Below are positions 9,050 through 18,688 of a DNA stretch of 64,000 nucleotides, piece by piece. The notes below the pieces were generated by a model that did not search any database, was not told the DNA's origin, and saw nothing but the letters and a program-made list of their open reading frames with translations. The DNA is from Bacteroides sp. 519 (GTDB taxonomy: Bacteria > Bacteroidota > Bacteroidia > Bacteroidales > Bacteroidaceae). How positions within the stretch are numbered: position 1 is the first letter of the stretch; every line of letters begins with the position of its first letter. The stretch covers positions 33,703 through 97,702 of the forward strand of contig NZ_QVMJ01000005.1 in assembly GCF_010500955.1 (NCBI RefSeq), read 5' to 3'. The translations under genes were made by a program, and so were the position numbers.

Positions 9050-10612
9050 ATGAACAATACAATAATCGAAATTGCAGCAGAAGAGTTTCATGATGCAGCT
9101 CTGAAACTACGCAATGAGAAACAGATGGATTTTCTGGAATGTATGACCGGAATGGACTGGGGCGAACGCCTCGGTGTAATCTATCATTTGGAATCTACTG
9201 CTACGGGCGAACGCATGGTGGTTAAAACTTCCACCGAACGGGAAAACCCTGAACTGGATTCGGTTGCTGATATCTGGAAAGCTGCCGAACTGAATGAACG
9301 TGAAATATATGACTTCTTCGGCATCATCTTTCTTAATCATCCGGATATGCGCCGCTTGTATCTCCGGAACGACTGGGTAGGACATCCGCTTCGCAAAGAC
9401 GATGATCCCAATGATGACAGAAACCCTTTAAGAATGTCGAACGAGATTACAATTGATACCACACATCTGGTAGAGTTGAATCCGGACGGTACATTCAAAG
9501 AACAGGAAAATGTAATCTTTGAAGATCGTGAATATGTGGTTAACATCGGCCCACAACACCCTGCAACACATGGAGTACTTCGTTTCCGTGTTTCGCTTGA
9601 GGGTGAAAACATGAAAAAGATTGATGTAAACTGCGGTTACATTCACCGGGGAATTGAGAAGATGAGCGAGAGTATGACTTATCAGCAGATTCTTGCATTG
9701 ACCGACCGACTGGATTATCTGGCAGCACATCACAACCGTCATGCCCTTTGTATGTGCGTTGAAAAGGCAATGGGTATTGAAGTTTCCGAAAGGGTACAGT
9801 ACATACGTACCATTATGGATGAACTGCAACGTATTGATTCGCACTTACTTTTCTATTCGGCGCTCTGTATGGACCTGGGTGGTCTTACTCCTTTCTTCTA
9901 TGGTTTCCGCGACAGGGAAAAGATTCTGGATATATTCGAGGAGACTTGCGGTGGCAGATTAATAATGAATTATAATACCATTGGAGGTGTTCAGGCAGAT
10001 ATCCATCCTAATCTTGTAAAGAGGATCAAAGAGTTTATCCCTTATATGCGGGGTATAATTCATGAATATCACGATATATTTACTGGTAACATCATTGCAC
10101 AACAACGTATGAAAGGCGTTGGTATCCTTAGCCGTGAAGATGCAATTTCTTTTGGAGCCACCGGTGGCACCGGACGTGCTTCGGGGTGGGCATGCGATGT
10201 ACGCAAGCGCCGTCCGTATGCCCTTTATGATAAGCTGGACTTTAAAGAAATCATTTATACCGAAGGCGATTGCTTTGCACGCTACATGGTACGTATGGAC
10301 GAGATAATGGAATCTATGAAAATTCTGGAGCAACTTATTGATAATATCCCCGAAGGTAATTATCAGGAGAAAACGAAACCGATTATAAAGGTGCCCGAAG
10401 GAACTTATTATACTGCTGTGGAAGCAAGCCGTGGTGAGTTTGGGGTATTCCTTGAAAGCAACGGTGAAAAATATCCTTATCGACTGCATTTCCGTAGCAC
10501 CGGATTGCCTCTGGTATCTACAGTCGATACTATTGCCCGCGGTGGCAAGATTGCGGATTTAATCGCCATTGGCGGAACACTAGATTATGTTGTACCTGAT
10601 ATAGATCGATGA
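9050..10612 (+). CDS. nuoCD: NADH-quinone oxidoreductase fused subunits C and D
   Basis: A 520-residue fusion. Residues about 1-125 are the NuoC (30 kDa) domain with the signature EREIYDFFGI at 83-92. Residues about 155-520 are the NuoD (49 kDa) domain, with GPQHPATHGVLR at 167-178 lining the quinone cavity and an intact C-terminus (DYVVPDIDR). NuoCD fusions are known in enterobacteria and are common in Bacteroidetes. It sits in the peripheral arm together with NuoB and NuoI. No nuoE, F or G follows. Confidence 0.97.
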   Translation: MNNTIIEIAAEEFHDAALKLRNEKQMDFLECMTGMDWGERLGVIYHLESTATGERMVVKTSTERENPELDSVADIWKAAELNEREIYDFFGIIFLNHPDMRRLYLRNDWVGHPLRKDDDPNDDRNPLRMSNEITIDTTHLVELNPDGTFKEQENVIFEDREYVVNIGPQHPATHGVLRFRVSLEGENMKKIDVNCGYIHRGIEKMSESMTYQQILALTDRLDYLAAHHNRHALCMCVEKAMGIEVSERVQYIRTIMDELQRIDSHLLFYSALCMDLGGLTPFFYGFRDREKILDIFEETCGGRLIMNYNTIGGVQADIHPNLVKRIKEFIPYMRGIIHEYHDIFTGNIIAQQRMKGVGILSREDAISFGATGGTGRASGWACDVRKRRPYALYDKLDFKEIIYTEGDCFARYMVRMDEIMESMKILEQLIDNIPEGNYQEKTKPIIKVPEGTYYTAVEASRGEFGVFLESNGEKYPYRLHFRSTGLPLVSTVDTIARGGKIADLIAIGGTLDYVVPDIDR

Positions 10613-10622
10613 AATATTTTTT

Positions 10623-10708
10623 GAACACAGAGACACAGAGGCACAGAGTTTTTTATCATTGTGCTAATCTAAGAATTAAAACCTCTGTATCTCTGTGTCT
10701 CTGTGTTC
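10623..10708. repeat. nuoCD-nuoH hairpin, CACAGAGACACAGAG-type arms
   Basis: The left arm (10623-10652) carries GAACACAGAGACACAGAG and the right arm (10678-10708) carries CTCTGTGTCTCTGTGTTC; they pair over about 30 bases with a 25-base AT-rich loop. The loop has no ATGCCGCATGG core. Confidence 0.85.
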
Positions 10709-10725
10709 TATAATAATAAAAAAAT

Positions 10726-11802
10726 ATGTTAGATTTTAAACCACTAACAAACTGGATACACGAAATGCTTACCTCGGTGATGCCGGAAGGGTGGGCTATA
10801 TTTATTGAATGTGTAGTTGTTGGAATTTGTATTATCCTGACCTACGCCTTACTCGCCATTGTATTGATATACATGGAAAGAAAGGTTTGTGCCTTCTTCC
10901 AGTGCCGTCTGGGCCCGATGAGAGTAGGGAAATGGGGAATCTTTCAGGTATTTGCCGATGTTATAAAGATGCTTATCAAGGAAATCATATCCTTAAAGCA
11001 TTCGGATAAATTCCTGTACGAACTGGCTCCTTACATGGTAATCATTGCTTCTATCCTGGCTTTTGCCTGCTTACCAATAAGTAAAGGACTGGAAGTGATA
11101 GACTTTAATGTGGGGGTGTTCTTCCTTTTGGCAGCCTCATCTATTGGTGTAGTTGGTATTCTGCTTGCCGGATGGGGAAGTAACAATAAGTTTTCGCTTA
11201 TTGGTGCTATGCGAAGCGGTGCACAGATCATTAGCTACGAGCTGTCTGTTGGATTGTCTATCCTTACGATGGTGGTATTTATGGGAACCATGCAATTCTC
11301 GGAAATAGTTGAAGGTCAGGCCGGAGGATGGTATCTATTCAGGGCACACATTCCTGCACTGATTGCCTTTATCATCTACCTGATTGCAGGTAACGCTGAG
11401 ACGAACCGGGGTCCGTTCGACCTTCCGGAGGCTGAAAGCGAACTTACTGCAGGGTATCATACCGAATATTCGGGTATGCACTTCGGTTTCTTCTACCTGG
11501 CAGAATTCCTTAATATGTTTATTATTGCTTCGGTAGCTGCTACAATATTTCTTGGTGGATGGATGCCTTTACACATTCCCGGACTGGATGGTTTCAATAC
11601 TGTTATGGATTATATTCCCGGATTTATCTGGTTCTTCGGCAAAGCATTCTTTGTGGTGTTCTTGTTGATGTGGATAAAATGGACATTCCCCCGCTTGCGT
11701 ATCGACCAGATACTTAAGTTGGAATGGAAATATCTGGTGCCTATCAGTATGGTGAATCTTATATTAATGGTGATTATTGTGGTTTTCGGGCTGCATTTTT
11801 AA
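10726..11802 (+). CDS. nuoH: NADH-quinone oxidoreductase subunit H
   Basis: A 358-residue membrane protein with about eight helices. The conserved signatures [14 protein letters not shown] (near residue 51) and [23 protein letters not shown] (near residue 228) are diagnostic for NuoH/ND1, which forms the quinone tunnel with NuoB and NuoD. Length is usual. Inverted repeats lie on both sides of it within the operon. Confidence 0.97.
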   Translation: MLDFKPLTNWIHEMLTSVMPEGWAIFIECVVVGICIILTYALLAIVLIYMERKVCAFFQCRLGPMRVGKWGIFQVFADVIKMLIKEIISLKHSDKFLYELAPYMVIIASILAFACLPISKGLEVIDFNVGVFFLLAASSIGVVGILLAGWGSNNKFSLIGAMRSGAQIISYELSVGLSILTMVVFMGTMQFSEIVEGQAGGWYLFRAHIPALIAFIIYLIAGNAETNRGPFDLPEAESELTAGYHTEYSGMHFGFFYLAEFLNMFIIASVAATIFLGGWMPLHIPGLDGFNTVMDYIPGFIWFFGKAFFVVFLLMWIKWTFPRLRIDQILKLEWKYLVPISMVNLILMVIIVVFGLHF

Positions 11803-11825
11803 GATAATATTAAAATGAACTTCTA

Positions 11826-11910
11826 TTTTGAAACGCAGATTAACGCAGATTTTCGCAGATTAAAATAATATAATAATCTGCGTTAATCCGCGTTAATCTG
11901 CGTTTCAAAA
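11826..11910. repeat. nuoH-nuoI hairpin, CGCAGATTAACGCAGATT-type arms
   Basis: The left arm (11826-11862) carries TTTTGAAACGCAGATTAACG and the right arm (11874-11910) carries its complement with a few mismatches; the loop is about 11 bases. The word CGCAGATTAA repeats two to three times per arm. Confidence 0.85.
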
Positions 11911-11925
11911 ATTCATTAACAGAAT

Positions 11926-12372
11926 ATGGAATCTACAAATAATTATTTCAAAGGTTTATTCAACGGCATAGCATCACTGCTAACGGGGATGAAAACTTCA
12001 ATGACGGTTTTCCTCCGGAAGAAAACAACAGAACAATACCCGGAAAACAGGAAAACACTGGTTATTTCCAAACGTTTTCGTGGTGCCCTTGTATTGCTAT
12101 ATAATGAAAACAACGAGCATAAATGCATTGCTTGTGGACTGTGTCAAACTGCCTGTCCCAATGATACTATAGAAATTATCAGCGAAATGGTAGAAACAGA
12201 GGAAGGCAAAAAGAAGAAAATACTGAAACAATATAACTATGATCTGGGTGCATGTATGTTTTGTCAACTTTGCGTGAATATATGTCCGCAGGATGCAATA
12301 ACCTTTGCACCATCGTTTGAAAACGCTGTGTTCGACAGAGATAAACTTCACCGGGTTCTTAATAAGTTTTGA
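11926..12372 (+). CDS. nuoI: NADH-quinone oxidoreductase subunit I
   Basis: A 148-residue ferredoxin-like subunit carrying two [4Fe-4S] clusters. The two motifs are Cys67/70/73 with Cys77 (CIACGLCQTACP) and Cys110/113/116 with Cys120 (CMFCQLCVNICP). It passes electrons toward NuoB. The stop codon TGA is read from the first word (TTTTGAG) of the following inverted repeat. Confidence 0.97.
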   Translation: MESTNNYFKGLFNGIASLLTGMKTSMTVFLRKKTTEQYPENRKTLVISKRFRGALVLLYNENNEHKCIACGLCQTACPNDTIEIISEMVETEEGKKKKILKQYNYDLGACMFCQLCVNICPQDAITFAPSFENAVFDRDKLHRVLNKF

Positions 12373-12446
12373 GTTATGAGTTTTGAGTTATAAGTTACCA
12401 TACGGCATTGAAAACTCAAAACTCACTACTCATTACTCATAACTTA
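12363..12446. repeat. nuoI-nuoJ hairpin, TTTTGAGTTATGAGT-type arms around CCATACGGCAT
   Basis: The left arm (12363-12396) and right arm (12411-12446) pair imperfectly and are built of GAGTTATGAG / CTCATAACTC words. The loop holds CCATACGGCAT at 12398-12408, a one-base variant of the shared core read on the other strand. Confidence 0.8.
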
Positions 12447-12450
12447 AAAT

Positions 12451-12951
12451 ATGGAAACAATCGTATTCTTTGCATTGGCTGTGTTTATTGCCGTTTTTTC
12501 GGTAATGACTGTTACCACCAAACGTATTGTACGTTCGGCCACTTACCTGTTATTTGTTCTTTTCGGCACGGCAGGTATCTATTTTCTTTTGGGCTATACA
12601 TTCCTGGGTTCGGTACAGATTATGGTGTACGCCGGAGGTATTGTAGTGCTGTATGTATTCTCCATTCTCCTTACATCGGGAGATAATGATTTTGCAGAAA
12701 AGCTGAAAAGAAGCAAGTTTCTGGCAGGATTGGGAGCCACTTTAGTAGGTGCCGTTGTGGTACTGTTTATATTGTTAAGGCATAAGTTTGTTCCCACTAC
12801 AGACCTTGAGCCTGTGGAACTTAATATAAAAACAATTGGGCATACATTACTTAGCAGTGATAAGTATGGTTATGTTCTACCTTTTGAGGCAATAAGCATC
12901 TTGCTTTTAGCCTGTATTATTGGTGGATTATTAATCGCGCGAAAGCGCTAG
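12451..12951 (+). CDS. nuoJ: NADH-quinone oxidoreductase subunit J
   Basis: A 166-residue protein with five predicted transmembrane helices. The segment GSVQIMVYAGGIVVLYVFSI is the conserved third helix of NuoJ/ND6, which couples quinone reduction to proton pumping. The start follows the hairpin by only a few bases; the stop is directly before the next one. Confidence 0.95.
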   Translation: METIVFFALAVFIAVFSVMTVTTKRIVRSATYLLFVLFGTAGIYFLLGYTFLGSVQIMVYAGGIVVLYVFSILLTSGDNDFAEKLKRSKFLAGLGATLVGAVVVLFILLRHKFVPTTDLEPVELNIKTIGHTLLSSDKYGYVLPFEAISILLLACIIGGLLIARKR

Positions 12952-13062
12952 TTGTGAGTGATGAGTTGTGAGTAATGAGTAATGAGTTTTTTCCATGCGG
13001 CATTACTTAACTCACAACTCATTACTCACAACTCATAACTCATAACTCATAACTCAAAACTC
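12951..13062. repeat. nuoJ-nuoK hairpin, GTGAGTAATGAGT-type arms around CCATGCGGCAT
   Basis: The left arm (about 12951-12988) and right arm (about 13009-13062) consist of repeated GAGTTGTGAGTAAT / ACTCATTACTCACAACTC words. CCATGCGGCAT at 12993-13003 lies in the loop. The right arm is longer than the left, with three extra ACTCATA repeats. Confidence 0.85.
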
Positions 13063-13067
13063 AAATT

Positions 13068-13367
13068 ATGGAGTACTATCTTATAGTTGCAGCTATTATG
13101 TTTTTTGCTGGTATTTACGGCTTCTTCACTCGCCGTAATACGCTTGCCATCCTTATATCTATAGAATTAATACTGAATGCTACAGATATAAACTTTGCTG
13201 TATTCAATCGTTTCCTCTTCCCCGAAAGCCTTGAGGGACATTTTTTTGCATTGTTCTCCATCGCTATATCAGCAGCCGAAACGGCTGTGGCAATCGCGAT
13301 TATGATTAACATATACCGCAATATACGCAGTATTCAGGTGAAAAATTTAGATGATTTAAAATGGTAA
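13068..13367 (+). CDS. nuoK: NADH-quinone oxidoreductase subunit K
   Basis: A 99-residue protein with three transmembrane helices. The glutamate in LISIELILNATDINFAVF (helix 2) and the second one in ISAAETAVAIAI (helix 3) match the key membrane carboxylates of NuoK/ND4L. It overlaps the putative nuoL ATG by 7 bases, and no hairpin lies between them. Confidence 0.96.
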   Translation: MEYYLIVAAIMFFAGIYGFFTRRNTLAILISIELILNATDINFAVFNRFLFPESLEGHFFALFSIAISAAETAVAIAIMINIYRNIRSIQVKNLDDLKW

Positions 13368-15277
13368 AAGATATGTTCGACTTTACTATATTTATATTAA
13401 TACTTCCTCTCCTATCTTTTCTGATACTGGGAATCGGAGGAAAATGGATAAAACCTGTTATTGCAGGATATATCGGCAGTATCAGCCTCGGCATAATTAC
13501 AATACTTAGTTATGCTACGGCATGGATGTATTTCACCCTGCCACGGCTGGCCGATGGTACTTTTGAAAAACTCATGCCTTACAACGAAGTGTGGTTAAGG
13601 TTTACCAATACACTTCATTTTGACCTGGGTATTTTGCTCGATCCTATTTCCGTAATGATGCTGGTGGTGATCACTACCGTATCTTTTATGGTGCATATTT
13701 ACTCCTTGGGATATATGAAGGGTGAGCAAGGGTTTCAGAGATATTATGCTTTCCTTAGCCTCTTCACCATGTCGATGCTGGGATTGGTGGTTGCAACAAA
13801 TATTTTCCAGATGTATCTGTTCTGGGAATTGGTGGGCGTTAGTTCGTACCTACTTATCGGCTTCTACTACACCAAACCTGCGGCTATTGCTGCATCGAAG
13901 AAAGCGTTTATTGTTACCCGTTTTGCCGATCTGGGCTTCCTGATTGGTATCCTTATATATGGATTCTATGGCGATACATTCGGGTTCAATCCCGTGTTGG
14001 GTCCGCACGAAGAACTTGGCACCGGCACCTTGCCGGCACTTGCTTTGGGGCTGATGTTTATAGGTGGTGCAGGTAAAAGTGCAATGTTCCCACTACACAT
14101 CTGGCTACCCGATGCTATGGAAGGTCCTACACCTGTCAGTGCGCTTATTCACGCAGCAACAATGGTTGTTGCAGGGGTTTATCTTGTGGCGCGTATGTTC
14201 CCGCTGTTTATTGGTTATGCACCGGGGGTATTGGAAATAATTGGTTGGGTAGGCGCATTTACCGCCTTGTTTGCCGCGGTTATTGCTTGTGTGCAGACAG
14301 ATATTAAACGTGTTCTTGCTTTTTCAACCATCTCACAGATCGGCTTTATGATGGTAGCTCTTGGTGTTTGCACCAGCGATGATCCGCACACCGGAGGGTT
14401 GGGTTATATGGCGTCTATGTTCCATCTCTTCACACATGCCATGTTTAAAGCACTGTTGTTCCTTGGAGCCGGTAGTATTATCCATGCTGTACACAGTAAT
14501 GAGATGAGTGCTATGGGAGGATTACGAAAATATATGCCTGTTACTCATATTACTTTCCTTATTGCATGTCTGGCCATAGCTGGTATTCCACCACTATCGG
14601 GTTTTGTTTCCAAGGATGAGATACTTACTGCCTGCTTCAGCTACAGTCCTGTGATGGGTTGGGTAATGACGGGGATTGCCGGCCTTACAGCCTTCTATAT
14701 GTTCAGATTATATTATAACATATTCTGGGGTGGCGAGGTGTCGCACGGGAATCTGGCCGTGGCGCCTCGCCACCCACACGAAAGTCCTGTAAGTATGCTC
14801 TTTCCACTGATATTTCTGGCTCTGGTTACCTGTGTGGCAGGATTCATCCCCTTCGGGAAATTTATAAGTAGTAACGGACAGGCTTATGATATTCATTTGA
14901 ATACAACAATTGCAGTAACAAGTGTTATTGTGGCAGTAATTGCAATTGGTGTGGCAACATGGATGTATATGCGTCCATCTCGTACTGTTGCGCAAAAACT
15001 TGCTCAACGTTTTTCCGGATTGCACAAAGATGCTTATAACCGTTTTTATATTGATAATATATATCAGTTCGTTACACACCGGATTATATTCGGATGTATC
15101 TCTACCCCGATTGCGTGGTTCGACCGCCATGTGGTTGATGGATTCTTCAACTTCCTTGCCTGGGGGGCCAACGTGGCCAGCGAAGGTCTTAAAGGCTTCC
15201 AGAGTGGAAGGGTGCAGCAATATGCTATTGTGTTTTTATGTGGGGCGGTGGCGCTTGTGTTATTGCTGATATTATAA
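13361..15277 (+). CDS. nuoL: NADH-quinone oxidoreductase subunit L
   Basis: A 638-residue antiporter-like proton-pumping subunit at the far end of the membrane arm. It has the core helices with FWELVGVSSYLLIGFYY, the conserved lysine region GGAGKSAMFPLHIWLPDAMEGPTPVSALIHAATMV (here split in mind as two adjoining motifs) and a long C-terminal amphipathic helix with a final membrane anchor. The start may be 13361 (overlapping the nuoK stop) or the ATG four codons later at 13373. The end is followed by a 155-base repeat element. Confidence 0.96.
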   Translation: MVKDMFDFTIFILILPLLSFLILGIGGKWIKPVIAGYIGSISLGIITILSYATAWMYFTLPRLADGTFEKLMPYNEVWLRFTNTLHFDLGILLDPISVMMLVVITTVSFMVHIYSLGYMKGEQGFQRYYAFLSLFTMSMLGLVVATNIFQMYLFWELVGVSSYLLIGFYYTKPAAIAASKKAFIVTRFADLGFLIGILIYGFYGDTFGFNPVLGPHEELGTGTLPALALGLMFIGGAGKSAMFPLHIWLPDAMEGPTPVSALIHAATMVVAGVYLVARMFPLFIGYAPGVLEIIGWVGAFTALFAAVIACVQTDIKRVLAFSTISQIGFMMVALGVCTSDDPHTGGLGYMASMFHLFTHAMFKALLFLGAGSIIHAVHSNEMSAMGGLRKYMPVTHITFLIACLAIAGIPPLSGFVSKDEILTACFSYSPVMGWVMTGIAGLTAFYMFRLYYNIFWGGEVSHGNLAVAPRHPHESPVSMLFPLIFLALVTCVAGFIPFGKFISSNGQAYDIHLNTTIAVTSVIVAVIAIGVATWMYMRPSRTVAQKLAQRFSGLHKDAYNRFYIDNIYQFVTHRIIFGCISTPIAWFDRHVVDGFFNFLAWGANVASEGLKGFQSGRVQQYAIVFLCGAVALVLLLIL

Positions 15278-15289
15278 CATGATAATGAA

Positions 15290-15444
15290 CCGCATGGAAT
15301 TCCTCTCCCTAGAGGGGAGAGGTGCCCAAAGGGCGGAGAGGGGGGACGCAAAGGTTGCGCAGCCGAATTACCATGTGGCATATTTTTACTCCCCGCCCCG
15401 GCCTTCGGCCACCCCGCCCCTCAAGGGTGGGGAATTCCATGCGG
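15290..15444. repeat. 155-bp dispersed palindromic element, copy 1 (nuoL-nuoM gap)
   Basis: The ends are perfect 14-base inverted repeats, CCGCATGGAATTCC (15290-15303) and GGAATTCCATGCGG (15431-15444). Inside are two GC-rich self-pairing blocks (CTCTCCCTAGAGGGGAGAG and CCCCGGCCTTCGGCC) and a central GTTGCGCAGCCGAATT...CATGTGGCAT segment. A copy in the opposite orientation lies at 19648-19800 with only scattered differences. It encodes nothing. The right flank (to 15483) continues with CTCAAAACTC words. Confidence 0.85.
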
Positions 15445-15489
15445 CATCACAACTCAAATCTCATTACTCAAAACTCAAAACTTTAAATT

Positions 15490-16968
15490 ATGAACTTTTT
15501 ATCATTATTCATATTAATACCATTGTTAATGCTTCTGGCATTATGGATTGCCAAAGGCACAAAAGCCATTCATGGCATTATGGTAGCAGGTAGTAGTGCC
15601 TTATTGCTGCTTTCGATAGCATTAACGGTAATGTATTTAGGCGAAAGAAATGCCGGCAACACAGCCGAGATGCTTTATACAGCCAGTATTGTTTGGTATG
15701 CTCCTCTCAATATACATTATGCCGTTGGTGTGGATGGAATATCAGTTGCCATGCTTCTGTTATCGACTATCATTGTATTTACAGGTACTTTCGCCTCCTG
15801 GCAGATGAAAAAACAACCCAAAGAATACTTTTTGTGGTACACGCTATTAAGCCTCGGTGTATTTGGTTTCTTCATCTCGATCGACCTGTTTACTATGTTC
15901 ATGTTTTACGAGATAGCACTTATTCCCATGTATCTGCTTATTGGTGTATGGGGTAGTGGGCGCAAAGAATATGCAGCAATGAAGCTTACGCTTATGTTAA
16001 TGGGCGGTTCGGCATTCCTGCTGATTGGTATATTGGGGATATATTTCGGAAGCGGAGCAACTACAATGAACATACTGGAGATTGCACAATTACATACCAT
16101 GCCCTTTGCACAACAGTGTATCTGGTTCCCTATTACATTCATTGGTTTTGGGATACTTGGTGCTTTATTTCCGTTCCATACATGGAGTCCCGATGGTCAT
16201 GCTTCGGCACCCACAGCAGTATCCATGCTTCATGCAGGTGTATTAATGAAACTCGGAGGATACGGTTGCTTCCGTATTGCTATGTATCTGATGCCGGAAG
16301 CAGCGAATGAATTAAGTTGGATATTCCTGATTCTAACAGCTATCAGTGTGGTATATGGTGCATTCAGTGCTTGTGTTCAGACAGATTTAAAATACATCAA
16401 CGCTTATTCTTCGGTAAGCCACTGCGGATTGGTACTCTTTGCAATACTTATGATGAATCGAACAGCAACTACAGGTGCTGTACTTCAGATGCTTAGTCAT
16501 GGTTTAATGACAGCCTTGTTCTTTGCTCTTATCGGGATGATTTATGGTCGTACACATACCCGCGACATTCGTGAACTTAGCGGATTAATGAAAGTAATGC
16601 CCTTCCTCAGTGTTTGTTATGTTATTGCCGGCTTGGCCAATCTGGGACTTCCCGGACTTAGTGGGTTTGTGGCCGAAATGACAATCTTTGTGGGTTCCTT
16701 CCAGCATACGGATACTTTCCATAGGGTTCTTACTATTGTTGCAACAACTTCTATTGTTATTACAGCAGTCTATATCCTGCGATTAATTGGTAAGATATTA
16801 TATGGTAAACCCAACGAAGCACATTTAAAATTGACTGATGCCACCTGGGATGAACGTATTGCGGTGATTATGTTGATTGTCTGCGTAGCAGGACTTGGGA
16901 TTGCTCCTCTGTGGATTAGTGATATGATAAGCGATAGTGTATCAGGAGTTTTGAGTTTTAAGTTTTGA
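15490..16968 (+). CDS. nuoM: NADH-quinone oxidoreductase subunit M
   Basis: A 492-residue antiporter-like subunit with about 14 helices. Conserved features are FYEIALIPMYLLIGVWG with the essential Glu, LGALFPFHTWSPDGHASAPTAVSMLHAG (read as two joined motifs), and KYINAYSSVSHCG with a key lysine. The last residues (GVLSFKF) and stop are encoded by GAGTTTTGAGTTT words, so the protein end again runs into repeat sequence. Confidence 0.96.
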   Translation: MNFLSLFILIPLLMLLALWIAKGTKAIHGIMVAGSSALLLLSIALTVMYLGERNAGNTAEMLYTASIVWYAPLNIHYAVGVDGISVAMLLLSTIIVFTGTFASWQMKKQPKEYFLWYTLLSLGVFGFFISIDLFTMFMFYEIALIPMYLLIGVWGSGRKEYAAMKLTLMLMGGSAFLLIGILGIYFGSGATTMNILEIAQLHTMPFAQQCIWFPITFIGFGILGALFPFHTWSPDGHASAPTAVSMLHAGVLMKLGGYGCFRIAMYLMPEAANELSWIFLILTAISVVYGAFSACVQTDLKYINAYSSVSHCGLVLFAILMMNRTATTGAVLQMLSHGLMTALFFALIGMIYGRTHTRDIRELSGLMKVMPFLSVCYVIAGLANLGLPGLSGFVAEMTIFVGSFQHTDTFHRVLTIVATTSIVITAVYILRLIGKILYGKPNEAHLKLTDATWDERIAVIMLIVCVAGLGIAPLWISDMISDSVSGVLSFKF

Positions 16969-16984
16969 GTTTTGAGTATATATG

Positions 16985-17100
16985 GTTATACTAAAGATCC
17001 TCCCCCTAACCCCCTCCAGAGGGGGATACCATGCGGTTAGATCGTGTAGCGCAGCCTGTCCCCCTCTGGAGGGGGTTAGGGGGAGGATCTTTAGTATAAC
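16985..17100. repeat. nuoM-nuoN perfect 42-bp inverted repeat
   Basis: Arms 16985-17026 and 17059-17100 are exact reverse complements over 42 bases (starting GTTATACTAAAGATCCTCC). The 32-base loop contains CCATGCGG (17029-17036) followed by GTAGCGCAGC. The element at 24507 has nearly the same loop. Such a stem would be very stable in RNA. Confidence 0.95.
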
Positions 17101-17118
17101 ATTCAAAAATAAAAAAAT

Positions 17119-18552
17119 ATGGAAGATTTTTTCATTATGAAAGAAGAGCTATCACTGATAGCCGTTATTTTCATTCTTGTTGTTGCCGATTTGTTTATGA
17201 GTCCGGATGCCCATAAAACCAAAGGCAAAGCCAAGCTAAACACGATGCTTCCTGTATTGTTAATGGCAATACACACCATAATCAACTTTGTACCTGCACC
17301 GGCTGCCGATGCTTTCGGGGGCATGTACCACTATGTACCTATGATGGGTGTAGTTAAAACCATCCTCAATATCGGCACACTTGTTATCTTCCTGATGGCA
17401 CATCAATGGCTTTCGCGCGAGGATACCAATATTAAACAGGGAGAATTCTATATCCTTACTTTGTGTACGTTATTGGGAATGTACTTCATGACTTCCGCAG
17501 GACACTTCCTGATCTTCTTCATCGGTTTGGAAACTGCTTCAATTCCTATGGCAGCGTTGGTTGCTTTCGATAAATACAAACATCACTCTGCTGAGGCAGG
17601 AGCAAAATATATATTCATGGCTCTCTTCTCCAGCGGTTTGTTGCTTTATGGTTTATCTTTTCTCTATGGAACGGTAGGTACTCTTTATTTTGAAGATATT
17701 GCTGCACATATTGATGGAAGTCCGTTGCAAATTATGGCATTGGCTCTGTTTCTTGCAGGTATGGGCTTTAAAATATCACTTGTTCCTTTCCATCTGTGGA
17801 CTGCCGATGTGTATCAGGGTTCTCCTACCATTGTCAGCAGTTACCTCAGTGCCATATCTAAGGGAGCATCTGCTTTCACATTATTAGTTATTCTGCTTAA
17901 AGTATTTGCCCCGTTGGTCAATCAGTGGCAGGAAGCACTTTTTTGGCTTACCATTGTAACCATAACTGTTGCCAATATATTCGCCATCAGGCAAAAGGAT
18001 CTGAAACGGTTCATGGCTTATTCATCCATATCCCAGGCTGGATATATCATGTTAGGCATTGTTGGTGGTAATGCTTCGGGTATGACTTCACTGGTTTATT
18101 ACCTGCTTGTTTACTCCGTCGCTACTTTGGCTATATTTACAATTATATCCATTATTGAACAACGCACAGGCAAGGTTGATATAGATTCTTATAATGGTCT
18201 TTATCAAACGAATCCCAAACTGGCTTTCCTGATGACACTATCACTGTTCTCTTTGGCGGGAATTCCTCCGTTTGCGGGCTTCTTCTCTAAATTCTTTATA
18301 TTTATGGCAGCATTCGAAGCGGGTTTCCATTTATTGGTGTTCATTGCTCTGATTAATACGGTAATATCACTGTATTATTATCTCTTGATTGTAAAGGCCA
18401 TGTATATGAATAAGAATGATACGCCGATTGTTAGTTTCAGGAGTGATAATTACAGTAAGGCAAGTTTGGTTATTTGTATGGTGTGTATTCTTATCCTGGG
18501 ACTGGCAGGGATTGTTTACGAAACAATTGATAAGTTTAGTTTCGGGTTATAA
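17119..18552 (+). CDS. nuoN: NADH-quinone oxidoreductase subunit N
   Basis: A 477-residue antiporter-like subunit, the last gene of the operon. Recognisable segments are [39 protein letters not shown] and [15 protein letters not shown]. An alternative ATG at 17137 would start the protein at [10 protein letters not shown], closer to relatives. It is followed at once by a 44-bp inverted repeat that could act as a two-way terminator with the convergent transporter gene. Confidence 0.95.
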   Translation: MEDFFIMKEELSLIAVIFILVVADLFMSPDAHKTKGKAKLNTMLPVLLMAIHTIINFVPAPAADAFGGMYHYVPMMGVVKTILNIGTLVIFLMAHQWLSREDTNIKQGEFYILTLCTLLGMYFMTSAGHFLIFFIGLETASIPMAALVAFDKYKHHSAEAGAKYIFMALFSSGLLLYGLSFLYGTVGTLYFEDIAAHIDGSPLQIMALALFLAGMGFKISLVPFHLWTADVYQGSPTIVSSYLSAISKGASAFTLLVILLKVFAPLVNQWQEALFWLTIVTITVANIFAIRQKDLKRFMAYSSISQAGYIMLGIVGGNASGMTSLVYYLLVYSVATLAIFTIISIIEQRTGKVDIDSYNGLYQTNPKLAFLMTLSLFSLAGIPPFAGFFSKFFIFMAAFEAGFHLLVFIALINTVISLYYYLLIVKAMYMNKNDTPIVSFRSDNYSKASLVICMVCILILGLAGIVYETIDKFSFGL

Positions 18553-18554
18553 AT

Positions 18555-18688
18555 TTAGCCGCGGATTGCGCGGATTGCGCGGATTTTATAACACGGATTT
18601 CAAGAATGGAAGCGATAACTTCTTTAACTCCTAAAAGTATATTTATCCGTGTTATAAAATCCGCGCAATCCGCGCAATCCGCGGCTAA
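18555..18688. repeat. Perfect 44-bp inverted repeat between nuoN and the convergent transporter
   Basis: Arms 18555-18598 and 18645-18688 are exact reverse complements and consist of the word GCGGATTGC repeated (TTAGCCGCGGATTGCGCGG at the start). The loop is 46 bases. The stop codon of the minus-strand transporter (18685-18687) lies in the right arm. Its position suits a bidirectional terminator, though there is no U-tract typical of intrinsic terminators. Confidence 0.95.

Noticed and set aside
15279..15593. Open frame across the repeat element between nuoL and nuoM
   Set aside because: It consists of repeat sequence and runs into nuoM in another frame.
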